DNA of 7,602 nt from Bordetella parapertussis (GTDB lineage Bacteria > Pseudomonadota > Gammaproteobacteria > Burkholderiales > SG8-39), in contig CAMDRY010000145.1 in NCBI GenBank assembly GCA_945906975.1, forward strand, positions 1-7,602, in the 5' to 3' direction. The position numbers and the translations under genes were made by a program. A model generated the notes under the pieces. That model saw only the letters and a list, made by a program, of their open reading frames with translations. It searched no databases and was not told the DNA's origin. This document shows positions 1 to 5,503 of the stretch, piece after piece. The number at the start of each line of letters is the position of its first letter. Position 1 is the stretch's first letter.

Positions 1-265
1 CCTCAAGAGTTCCGATGTTTCCCGAGGCGCCCGCCCGATTATCAACAACGACGCCTTGTTTCCATTCCTGCTCCAGACCCTTGCCCACCACCCGTGCGAA
101 CACGTCGGCGCCACCACCGGCTCCGTAGGGAACAATAATCTTGACGGGCCTTTCCGGAAAAGACTGGGCATGAAGTAGGGGGCTGAACAGCAGGGCACCA
201 GACATAGCAATACCCAACAGATTCGGAACTGATTTTGACCACGAGTGAATTGACAGGGCTGACAT
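1..265 (-). CDS. Bug-family tripartite tricarboxylate transporter solute-binding protein, N-terminal part
   Basis: Periplasmic receptor of the Bug/TctC family, which binds small carboxylates or related solutes for tripartite tricarboxylate transporters. Reading the minus strand from ATG at 265 gives 88 codons before the window edge. A signal peptide is visible: a hydrophobic stretch at about residues 16-31 (LLGIAMSGALLFSPLL) followed by an HAQS cleavage region. The mature part begins FPERPVKIIVPYGAGGGADV and continues with DNRAGASGN, both hallmarks of Bug proteins (the beta1 loop and the ligand-contacting NRxGAxGN loop). An AAAGG motif lies just upstream of the ATG as a ribosome binding site. 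It lies 86 bases downstream of the broken arylformamidase-like gene on the same strand, so the two were probably one operon. The ligand cannot be told from this fragment, and the gene may be complete beyond the window. Confidence 0.92.
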   Translation of the reverse strand, partial: MSALSIHSWSKSVPNLLGIAMSGALLFSPLLHAQSFPERPVKIIVPYGAGGGADVFARVVGKGLEQEWKQGVVVDNRAGASGNIGTLE

Positions 266-351
266 AGCTACCTTTTGGGTTTAACGGTTAGCGGAAAGCA
301 GACTTCGAAATCGGAAGGGCTCCGTGGCGATTTTCTGCCGGGGCAAGGGGC

Positions 352-1215
352 TCAACCCAGCAGCGCAGTGATGGAACTGTCCGGGCTGCACAGTCCGTCC
401 AGCAGGGTGTAATGATTAGCCTCTGCAATTTCAATCGCGCGTGTGCGCAGACCCAAGCCATTCCAGATGTTGGCCTGCAGCACGTTCTGGCGGCGAAATT
501 CAGGCAGTTCTTTTTCCCCGGCTATACAGATCAGTTCGAAGTCGCCAGCGGGCGAACTCAACGCGGGACTCAACTGCCTCGCTTCGTGCAAGTCTAGGCG
601 GAGATCGGCATTGAGTTGTGCGGCCCCAACGAGCGGCCGCAGGTCGTGTAGCCCGCTGTACGACACCACACGGTCAATGCGATGCATGACTGCCTGGTCA
701 AGCCCACTCAAATCTGATCCGAGCCAGGTGGCCAGATGTCCGCCAGCGGAGTGTCCGCTCACCGCTAGGCGGTCCTCTGGCAATGCGGCTGCGATGTACT
801 CCACGGCGCGTTTGATCGATTGGCAAATCTGACGTATGCTCACCTGCGGGCACAGTGGTTACTCAACAAAAGCGACGCGCCAACCAGCGGACAGTGGACC
901 TTTTGCGAAATGCCAATGGGACTCTTTGGTCGATGCGCGCCAATACCCCCCGTGGATGAAGACCAGCGTGCCTTTTGGCTTGCTTTCGGTGTGAAAGATA
1001 TCAAGACGCTCTCGATGCGAAGGGCCGAAAGCAATATCGCGATCCAGACCGAATTTGAAGCTCGCTCCAAACGCGGCCGCAGCTTCGGCCGACTTGGCCA
1101 GCCACTGATGGACCTCTGGAATCGCCATGCGGTTGGAGTACGCCGCCTCCCAATCGGAGATCGCGGGAAAAGTCAGGTCCGAAACGATAGCGCCGGTAAT
1201 TACTCCAGAAGTCAC
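352..1215 (-). pseudogene. Alpha/beta hydrolase, arylformamidase (kynurenine formamidase)-like, interrupted by an in-frame TAA
   Basis: Arylformamidase-like serine hydrolases cleave N-formylkynurenine or related amides and esters in the cytoplasm. The frame from GTG at 1215 to TGA at 352-354 spans 287 codons, the usual family length, but codon 119 (861-859) is TAA. The N-terminal piece (118 codons) carries the oxyanion motif HGGYW at residues 88-92. The C-terminal piece carries the nucleophile motif GHSAGGH (Ser156), an acidic GEKELPEF segment near 234-240 and the catalytic His in EANHY (about 268). Both pieces are in the same frame, so this is a nonsense change rather than a frameshift: the local reading is FVE-stop-PLCPQVSI, where the family has an aromatic residue, usually Tyr, before the xLCP motif. 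TAC or TAT to TAA is a single-base change. The GTG start has GGGAG six bases upstream and overlaps the stop of the preceding frame (GTGA). Neither half alone holds the full triad plus oxyanion hole, so it is probably inactive. The exact substrate is unknown. Confidence 0.85.
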
Positions 1216-1370
1216 GGCACACTCCCGACGCTCGGGGCATCAAAGGTTTGATATCCCCCATGACCCTGCAGTGCCTCTTCGCGGTACAGGTCAAGCGAAT
1301 GCATCACCGGCAGGCCGTTGAGACAAAAATAGGCACGCATCCGCAGCGTCTGACAGGTTGACGTGCCCAT
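1212..1370 (-). pseudogene. Possible C-terminal remnant of an unrecognised upstream gene (52 codons)
   Basis: On the minus strand a frame from ATG at 1370 to TGA at 1214-1212 encodes 52 residues that read like ordinary protein, with a segment NGLPVMHSLDLYREEALQG followed by HGGYQTFDAPSVGSVP. Its TGA overlaps the GTG start of the hydrolase by four bases (GTGA), the arrangement of translationally coupled operon genes. A TAA lies four codons before the ATG and no ribosome binding site is evident. The most economical reading is that this is the tail of a longer gene whose 5' part has been lost or disrupted. I do not recognise the family. It could also be a chance open frame; the coupling is the main argument for it. 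Confidence 0.35.
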
Positions 1371-1874
1371 GGAGCCACATTAGGGAACGCGGAAGATATC
1401 CCACCCCAGTCCGGGCGCTTGCAATTGACAACCGAACAGCCCAGACCCTGAGCAACGGCACCCTTCCTTCCATCGTTGACATCAGATGGCCAAGTTCGAG
1501 AAGAGACAGGAAAATCAATCCGCACTTATTTCACTCCCCGTGCCGGTCTTGGTCGTTTTGCGCTCGTTTAGCGCGTCTGAGCATCACCACGAGCCCATCC
1601 TGCACGCAATCCGGACTGATTACAACGCCACTGCAATCAAAACGAAGCCCGTACTGAGCAGCAAGGGCCGGGTGTGCGGCGTGAGGCGATTTCCGCGACC
1701 CGGTGGCAGGTCATGGCAATAGGCTCCAAAACCTCGCCAGTCGGCTTTTAAGGCGATGCATTCAGGGTACAAGGATCACGCGGCAAAAGTTACACTTATC
1801 ACACTGCTCACGCCGGATGTACCGGCGCCGCGCAACCTGGTTCACGCACGCACACTCTCGCAAAGGCATCCCTC
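1371..1874. other. Divergent spacer without a confident gene; possible gene debris
   Basis: This roughly 500-base stretch separates the minus-strand operon from the plus-strand genes. Every frame longer than about 60 codons looks like low-quality translation. The most protein-like piece is a minus-strand frame of 59 codons open from 1710 to a TGA at 1533-1531, containing HPALAAQYGLRFD and ending MLRRAKRAQNDQDRHGE; it has no convincing start codon. Another minus frame over about 1740-1622 reads through a short hydrophobic run, LLLSTGFVLIAVAL, before a stop. These may be degraded remains of genes or a mobile element, or chance. No tRNA, rRNA or CRISPR repeat is seen. The last bases (about 1740-1874) should hold the promoter of the small membrane protein gene, but I cannot identify good -35/-10 boxes. 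Confidence 0.45.
1811..1827 (+). other. Short GC hairpin upstream of the small membrane-protein gene
   Basis: CGCCGG (1811-1816) and CCGGCG (1822-1827) are perfect complements around a five-base loop. The hairpin lies 47 bases before the ATG at 1875. It has no following T run, so it is not a typical intrinsic terminator. It could be a leader structure or chance in GC-rich DNA. Confidence 0.25.
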
Positions 1875-2282
1875 ATGGCGCTAAGCTGGCTTTCGGTATT
1901 GCAAAACGTTCCCTGGAAAGAAGTCATGAGCAACGCGCCCGCCGTTGCCGACGGCGCGAAAAAACTGTGGACGACCATCGCCAAGAAAATGCCGCCCGCC
2001 GCGCCAAGTACAGCCCCCACGCCGGATGCGCCGGCCGACGCACCCTTTGCCGGCGAAATCGCCGAACTACAGGCGCACATCGGCGCGCTCGAGGCCGCCA
2101 CCGCGACCCTGCACGAACAGTTGCTCGCCACCTCCGGCGTGATCAAGACCCTCGCCGAACAGAACACCCAGTTAATCGCCCGCATAGAAGCCACCCGCCG
2201 CCGCGTGCTGTGGCTCACCGTCGTCACGGGCGCAAGCGCGCTCATCGCCGCTTCAAGCCTGCTACTGAACCTGCTGCACTAA
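1875..2282 (+). CDS. Hypothetical protein with coiled coil and C-terminal membrane anchor (135 aa)
   Basis: I do not recognise a named family or function. The start is ATG at 1875, with AAAGG at 1862-1866 and an eight-base spacer. The layout is clear. Residues 1-38 are amphipathic (MALSWLSVLQNVPWKEV, then DGAKKLW). Residues 39-59 are a Pro/Ala-rich linker. Residues 60-108 are an Ala/Leu/Glu heptad-like segment (EIAELQAHIGALEAATATL and onward to AEQNTQLIARIE), likely a coiled coil. An RRR cluster (108-110) precedes a 24-residue hydrophobic helix (VLWLTVVTGASALIAASSLL and onward) ending at LLH. This suggests a tail-anchored inner-membrane protein with the coiled coil in the cytoplasm. A 252-base gap with its own promoter separates it from pyrK, so it is probably not in the same transcription unit. 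Codon use matches the right-hand genes, so the frame is believable despite longer overlapping open frames. Confidence 0.78.
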   Translation: MALSWLSVLQNVPWKEVMSNAPAVADGAKKLWTTIAKKMPPAAPSTAPTPDAPADAPFAGEIAELQAHIGALEAATATLHEQLLATSGVIKTLAEQNTQLIARIEATRRRVLWLTVVTGASALIAASSLLLNLLH

Positions 2283-2441
2283 GCCGCAACCTAAACCGCA
2301 ACCCAGGCCACAACATCCGGCCCCGGCACGTGGCAGAGCACCAGTCGCCGCCGCCGCGTGTTACGCCCCAAACCGCAGTCACCTGCCCCACCCTGCCGCA
2401 GCTTGGCCTGGCATTGCCTGGCACGAGAATCAATACAAAAA

Positions 2442-2474
2442 TCCCAAAATTGAGAAAACATGTTTATTTTGGGA
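2442..2474. repeat. 9-bp perfect inverted repeat upstream of pyrK, candidate operator
   Basis: TCCCAAAAT (2442-2450) and ATTTTGGGA (2466-2474) are exact reverse complements separated by 15 bases. Inside lies a second perfect palindrome, AAACATGTTT (2456-2465), with a slightly different centre. The right arm overlaps the putative -35 hexamer of the pyrK promoter, where a dimeric repressor or activator would act. The block is clearly more AT-rich than the coding DNA around it. A stem with a 15-base AT-rich loop and no T run is a poor terminator, so a protein-binding site is the better reading. No known regulator consensus is recognised. Confidence 0.5.
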
Positions 2475-2491
2475 CAACGCACACCTATAAT
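2463..2491 (+). promoter_or_regulatory. Putative sigma-70 promoter for pyrK
   Basis: A perfect -10 box TATAAT lies at 2486-2491. A weak -35 candidate TTTATT (2463-2468) sits 17 bases upstream, the optimal spacing. Transcription would start near 2498, giving a leader of about 37 bases. A weak -35 with a perfect -10 fits a promoter that depends on, or is blocked by, a factor at the overlapping inverted repeat. Confidence 0.55.
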
Positions 2492-2519
2492 GCATTTTCT
2501 AGACTAGATAATCTGGGGC

Positions 2520-2524
2520 GGAGG
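2520..2524 (+). promoter_or_regulatory. Ribosome binding site of pyrK
   Basis: GGAGG at 2520-2524 stands ten bases before the ATG at 2535 and supports that start, which gives PyrK a longer N-terminus than usual. Confidence 0.6.
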
Positions 2525-2534
2525 CCCGAAAACT

Positions 2535-3401
2535 ATGTCCAATCACGATAATGCGAGCTGCGCGGTCGTCGTCGACAGCCCCGGCTCCGGCCATTCCCCC
2601 GCCGAATGTCCGGCCGAAGAAAGTCTTTGCCCAATACTCTCCCACGAATGGGTCAACGACGAATACAAGCATATGGTCGTCAAGGCCACACCCAAGGCGC
2701 TGGCGGCACAACCAGGACAGTTTTTCCATTTGCTCTGCCCGTCGCCCGACGAGGGAGAGCTCTGGTTTCGCCGTCCTCAAAGCCTCTATCGCGTTGACCG
2801 ATCAAAAGGACACATCGAGTTTCTTTACAAGGTAGTCGGCCGCGGCACCAAGGGCATGGCCGGAATGAAACCGGGGGAAAGCCTCAATATGCTCGGGCCC
2901 CTGGGCATCGGCTTCAAGCTGGATCCCGGCTGGAAAAACATCGTCGTGCTTGGTCGCGGGGTCGGGCTGGCGACGATGGCCCCCATCTCGCAGACCGCCA
3001 GCGAGGCCGGCGTGCGGGTGACCGCAATCCTCAGCGCGCGCAGCGACGAACTGGCACTGGCTGCGGACTTGTTCGAACAATCCGGCACTGTCATCAAGGT
3101 GCTTGACACCGATGGCAGCAGCTCGGTCGAGAATGTCGAGGCGATTCTTGCCCGGCTGATCGCCGAAAAGAAGGCCGATGCATTTTTCACCTGCGGTTCA
3201 AACCGGCATTTGCAGTTGATGAAACGCCTGGGCAAGCAACACGGCATCCCCGGCCAGGCTGCGATTGAACAGATCATGGCGTGCGGGCTCGGGCCTTGTT
3301 ATATCTGCGTGCGGACATTTGAAGTCAACGGAAAAAAAGAAATGCGTCGCGTATGTGTCGAGGGGCCGGTTTTTGATCTGCAGGAGTGCATGGGATGGTA
3401 A
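2535..3401 (+). CDS. pyrK: Dihydroorotate dehydrogenase electron-transfer subunit (PyrK), FAD and [2Fe-2S]
   Basis: PyrK passes electrons between the FMN of class 1B PyrD and NAD through FAD and a [2Fe-2S] cluster, forming a cytoplasmic PyrD2K2 heterotetramer. At 288 residues it is about 25-30 longer than typical PyrK. After a poorly conserved N-terminal extension (1-31) comes a ferredoxin-reductase-like beta-barrel, with PGQFFHLLCP at 60-69 and the FAD motif RRPQSL at 79-84. The nucleotide-binding fold begins IVVLGRGVGLATMAP (136-150), where GRGVG replaces the usual GGGxG. FFTCGSN at 217-223 is typical of the C-lobe. The C-terminal iron-sulfur ligands are Cys250, Cys255, Cys258 and Cys274 in a C-x4-C-x2-C-x15-C pattern, ending in the family signature EGPVFD. 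It overlaps pyrD by seven bases, which supports coupled synthesis of the two subunits. Related flavin reductases are possible, but the Cys pattern and the partner gene make PyrK the clear choice. Confidence 0.9.
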   Translation: MSNHDNASCAVVVDSPGSGHSPAECPAEESLCPILSHEWVNDEYKHMVVKATPKALAAQPGQFFHLLCPSPDEGELWFRRPQSLYRVDRSKGHIEFLYKVVGRGTKGMAGMKPGESLNMLGPLGIGFKLDPGWKNIVVLGRGVGLATMAPISQTASEAGVRVTAILSARSDELALAADLFEQSGTVIKVLDTDGSSSVENVEAILARLIAEKKADAFFTCGSNRHLQLMKRLGKQHGIPGQAAIEQIMACGLGPCYICVRTFEVNGKKEMRRVCVEGPVFDLQECMGW

Positions 3402-4342
3402 ATCTCAAGGTTAATGTCGGCGGCGTCGACCTGCCGAACCCAATCATGCCGGCGTCCGGCACTTTCTCAACTGAATTTTCGAAGGTGATCGACCTGAACC
3501 GGCTCGGGGCCCTCGTGGCCAAGACCGTGTCGCGCAATTACCGGCAGGGCAACCCGCCACCGCGCGTTTCCGAAATTGAAGCCGGCATGATCAATTCCAT
3601 CGGCCTGCCGACCAAGGGGTTGAAGTATTTTCAGGATGTCCAGGTGGGCGAATACAAACGCTTTACCCCCCCCCTTGTGTGCAGCATTTCTGCCGAAACC
3701 GTGGAGGACTTTGCCGACATGGCGCGGGATGTGAGCATCGAGGGCGTTGACGCCATCGAAATCAACATCTCCTGCCCCACCCGCAAGCCCGGCGGCGGCA
3801 ATTTCGCGCTCAATGAAGAACACACCTACAAAGTGGTGAAACTTTGCCGGGCCGCAACGAGCAAACCCTTGTGGGCCAAACTATCGCCCAATGCGGGTGA
3901 AATCACCGCCGTAGCCGAAGCGGCGGAGCGGGCCGGGGCGGACGCGCTGACCGTCTCAAATACCATGCTCGGCCTGAAAATCAATATCGAAACGCGCCTC
4001 TCCATGATCGGCAACGGCTACGGCGGCATTTCCGGACCCGGTATGAAGCCGATCATCCTGCGCATGGTCAATGAATGCTCAAAAGCGGTGAAAATTCCCA
4101 TCATTGGCTGCGGTGGCATCATGAAAGTGGACGATGTGGTTGAATACATGCTCGCCGGCGCGGCAGCGGTGCAAGTGGGCTACCTCAGCTTCCGCAATCC
4201 CACCGGCATGATTGCGCTGATCGAGGGGCTGGAAAAATGGTGCGAAGCCCACGGCATCCACAATGTGTCCGAACTGACCGGCGCCATGTTGGACCATCCG
4301 CCACGTGATACCTACGAAGCGGGCATGCGCGGAATCAGCTAG
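3395..4342 (+). CDS. pyrD: Dihydroorotate dehydrogenase class 1B catalytic subunit (PyrD)
   Basis: FMN-dependent TIM-barrel enzyme interconverting dihydroorotate and orotate, linked to NAD through PyrK. I chose ATG at 3395 because AGGAG (3382-3386) lies eight bases upstream; GTG at 3386 overlaps that site. This gives 315 residues, normal for class 1B. Class 1 marks are LPNPIMPASGTF near 13-24, the conserved Lys43 in AKTVS, NSIGLP at 67-72, the catalytic Cys127 in INISCPT (class 2 enzymes have Ser here), KLSPN at 162-166, VSNTMLG near 184-190, ISGPGMKPI, and a C-terminal phosphate-binding IPIIGCGGI. Two oddities: the Asn normally following the catalytic Cys-Pro is Thr129, and the Asn usually found in NSIGLPN is Thr73. 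The first change falls where DHODH contacts orotate and where dihydropyrimidine dehydrogenases have His, so altered substrate preference is possible. A class 1B enzyme in a proteobacterium, where quinone-linked class 2 is usual, is also notable. Confidence 0.88.
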   Translation: MVNLKVNVGGVDLPNPIMPASGTFSTEFSKVIDLNRLGALVAKTVSRNYRQGNPPPRVSEIEAGMINSIGLPTKGLKYFQDVQVGEYKRFTPPLVCSISAETVEDFADMARDVSIEGVDAIEINISCPTRKPGGGNFALNEEHTYKVVKLCRAATSKPLWAKLSPNAGEITAVAEAAERAGADALTVSNTMLGLKINIETRLSMIGNGYGGISGPGMKPIILRMVNECSKAVKIPIIGCGGIMKVDDVVEYMLAGAAAVQVGYLSFRNPTGMIALIEGLEKWCEAHGIHNVSELTGAMLDHPPRDTYEAGMRGIS

Positions 4343-4352
4343 GGGCCTAAAA

Positions 4353-4373
4353 GGCGGGGGCGCGTCCCCCGCC
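4353..4373. other. Strong GC hairpin between pyrD and pyrC
   Basis: GGCGGGGG (4353-4360) pairs perfectly with CCCCCGCC (4366-4373) around a five-base loop, ten bases after the pyrD stop. On the plus strand no T run follows, so it is not a standard intrinsic terminator for pyrKD. It could act as a Rho-assisted or partial terminator, or protect the 3' end of a processed pyrKD mRNA. On the minus strand four Ts follow, but no minus-strand gene ends here. Confidence 0.5.
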
Positions 4374-4409
4374 TGCGCGGATAAAACACATAATATCGTT
4401 CCAAGGATA

Positions 4410-4415
4410 GGGAGG
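4410..4415 (+). promoter_or_regulatory. Strong ribosome binding site of pyrC
   Basis: GGGAGG at 4410-4415, five bases before the ATG at 4421, is the best Shine-Dalgarno match in the window. It suggests independent and efficient initiation of pyrC. Confidence 0.7.
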
Positions 4416-4420
4416 CGACA

Positions 4421-5467
4421 ATGACCGAACGCATCACGATACGAAAGCCGGACGACTGGCATCTCCATGTTCGGGACGATGCGATGCTCAGGGCCTCCCT
4501 GCCCTATACCGCGCGTTACTTTGGCCGAGCCATCATCATGCCAAACCTGCTGCCGCCGGTGGCCACAGTCAAGGCGGCGGTCGCCTACCGCGAACGCATC
4601 ATGCAGGCGCGACCGCCAGGTTCGACGTTTCTACCGCTGATGACCTGCTACCTGACCGACGACACCGACCCGGATGAAGTCGAACGCGGGTTCCGCAGCG
4701 GCGTGTTCACCGCCTGCAAGCTCTATCCGGCCAACATCACCACCAATTCGGCCGCCGGCGTGAGTGACTTCAACAGACTTAGGCGTGTGCTCGAACGGCT
4801 GGAAAAAATCGGCATGCCCTTCCTGGTGCACGGCGAAGAAATCGACCCGACCGTGGACGTGTTTGATCGCGAGACGGTGTTCATAGAACGCCGCCTGATT
4901 CCCTGGATAAAGGATTTCCCGGGCCTCAAGGTCGTGCTCGAGCACGTATCGTCAAAAATCGGCGTGGATTTCGTGCGTAGCGCTGCGCCGCAGGTCGGGG
5001 CGACCATAACCCCCTACCACCTCGCGCTGAACCGCACCGACTGGCTCGGCTGGGGTCTGCGGCCATACATGTATTGCGCGCCCTGCATCAAGACAGAAAG
5101 CGACCGGCTCGCACTCGTCGACGCTGCGACTTCAGGTGATGCGTGCTTTTTCCTCGGCACCGATTCGGCGCCGCATTCGGTCAAGAAAAAACTAAGCATC
5201 GTCGGTGCAGCCGGGTTGTTTAACTCCCCGGTGGCGATAGAAAGTTACACGCGCATTTTCGCCAAGGCCGGCGCGCTATCGCGACTGGAAGCATTTGCCT
5301 CGCTCAACGGGCCGCGCCACTATGGCCTGGAACCGAACACCGAAACCATCACTCTGGAAGCGTCCAACTGGACGGCCCCGGAGGAGATTTTGGTGGAGGG
5401 TCCGGAAGAGCGCGCCCTCGTTTACCGCGGTGGCGAAACCATTGATTGGCGGGTGGTATCCGCTTAA
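4421..5467 (+). CDS. pyrC: Dihydroorotase, class II (E. coli PyrC type)
   Basis: Zinc amidohydrolase that reversibly cyclises N-carbamoyl-L-aspartate to dihydroorotate, the step before DHODH in pyrimidine synthesis. At 348 residues it has the same length as E. coli PyrC and aligns along its whole length by eye. All metal and catalytic residues are present, each two positions earlier than in E. coli: His14 and His16 (WHLHVRD), the carbamylated Lys100 (ACKLYPAN), His137 (LVHGE), His175 (EHVSSK) and Asp248 (GTDSAPH). Other family blocks include MPNLLPPV (40-47), PLMTCYLTD (72-80) and NRTDWLG, which matches the NRxxxL segment before the flexible loop. Nothing suggests inactivation. It follows pyrD by 78 bases with a hairpin between, and precedes coxG by 36 bases. 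Sequence alone cannot say whether it serves biosynthesis or works catabolically with PyrKD. Confidence 0.95.
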   Translation: MTERITIRKPDDWHLHVRDDAMLRASLPYTARYFGRAIIMPNLLPPVATVKAAVAYRERIMQARPPGSTFLPLMTCYLTDDTDPDEVERGFRSGVFTACKLYPANITTNSAAGVSDFNRLRRVLERLEKIGMPFLVHGEEIDPTVDVFDRETVFIERRLIPWIKDFPGLKVVLEHVSSKIGVDFVRSAAPQVGATITPYHLALNRTDWLGWGLRPYMYCAPCIKTESDRLALVDAATSGDACFFLGTDSAPHSVKKKLSIVGAAGLFNSPVAIESYTRIFAKAGALSRLEAFASLNGPRHYGLEPNTETITLEASNWTAPEEILVEGPEERALVYRGGETIDWRVVSA

Positions 5468-5503
5468 ACGCACGCCAAATGGCGGCACATCGCCAGGAGC
5501 GGT

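Noticed and set aside
841..861. Recoding of the TAA as an amino acid, or two separate functional genes
   Set aside because: TAA is not a selenocysteine or pyrrolysine codon, and neither half holds both the oxyanion motif and the catalytic residues, so a nonsense mutation or sequencing error is simpler.
820..1251. Plus-strand frame of 143 codons
   Set aside because: Antisense to the hydrolase, whose minus-strand translation has the HGGYW motif and family-wide similarity.
1808..2245. Minus-strand frame of 145 codons opposite the small membrane-protein gene
   Set aside because: Ala/Ser-rich mirror of the plus-strand gene; the plus-strand version has a ribosome binding site and a sensible linker, coiled coil and membrane helix.
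2469..2474. TTGGGA as the -35 box of the pyrK promoter
   Set aside because: Only 11 bases separate it from TATAAT, too short for sigma-70; TTTATT at 17 bases is weaker in sequence but correctly spaced.
1703..2551. Longest open frame of the 1.7-2.55 kb region (plus strand, 282 codons)
   Set aside because: Its translation is dominated by Arg, His and Pro with no domain. It overlaps the better 1875-2282 gene in another frame, runs through the pyrK promoter, and is explained by GC-rich codon bias.
3386..3394. GTG at 3386 as the pyrD start
   Set aside because: It falls on the AGGAG ribosome binding site; ATG at 3395 has the correct spacing and the normal family N-terminus.
4347..4373. Hairpin as a minus-strand intrinsic terminator with a TTTT tail
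   Set aside because: No minus-strand gene reads toward it and four Ts are marginal.
4079..4468. Minus-strand frame of 129 codons across the pyrD-pyrC gap
   Set aside because: Antisense to pyrD, with no family features and no sign of an independent gene.
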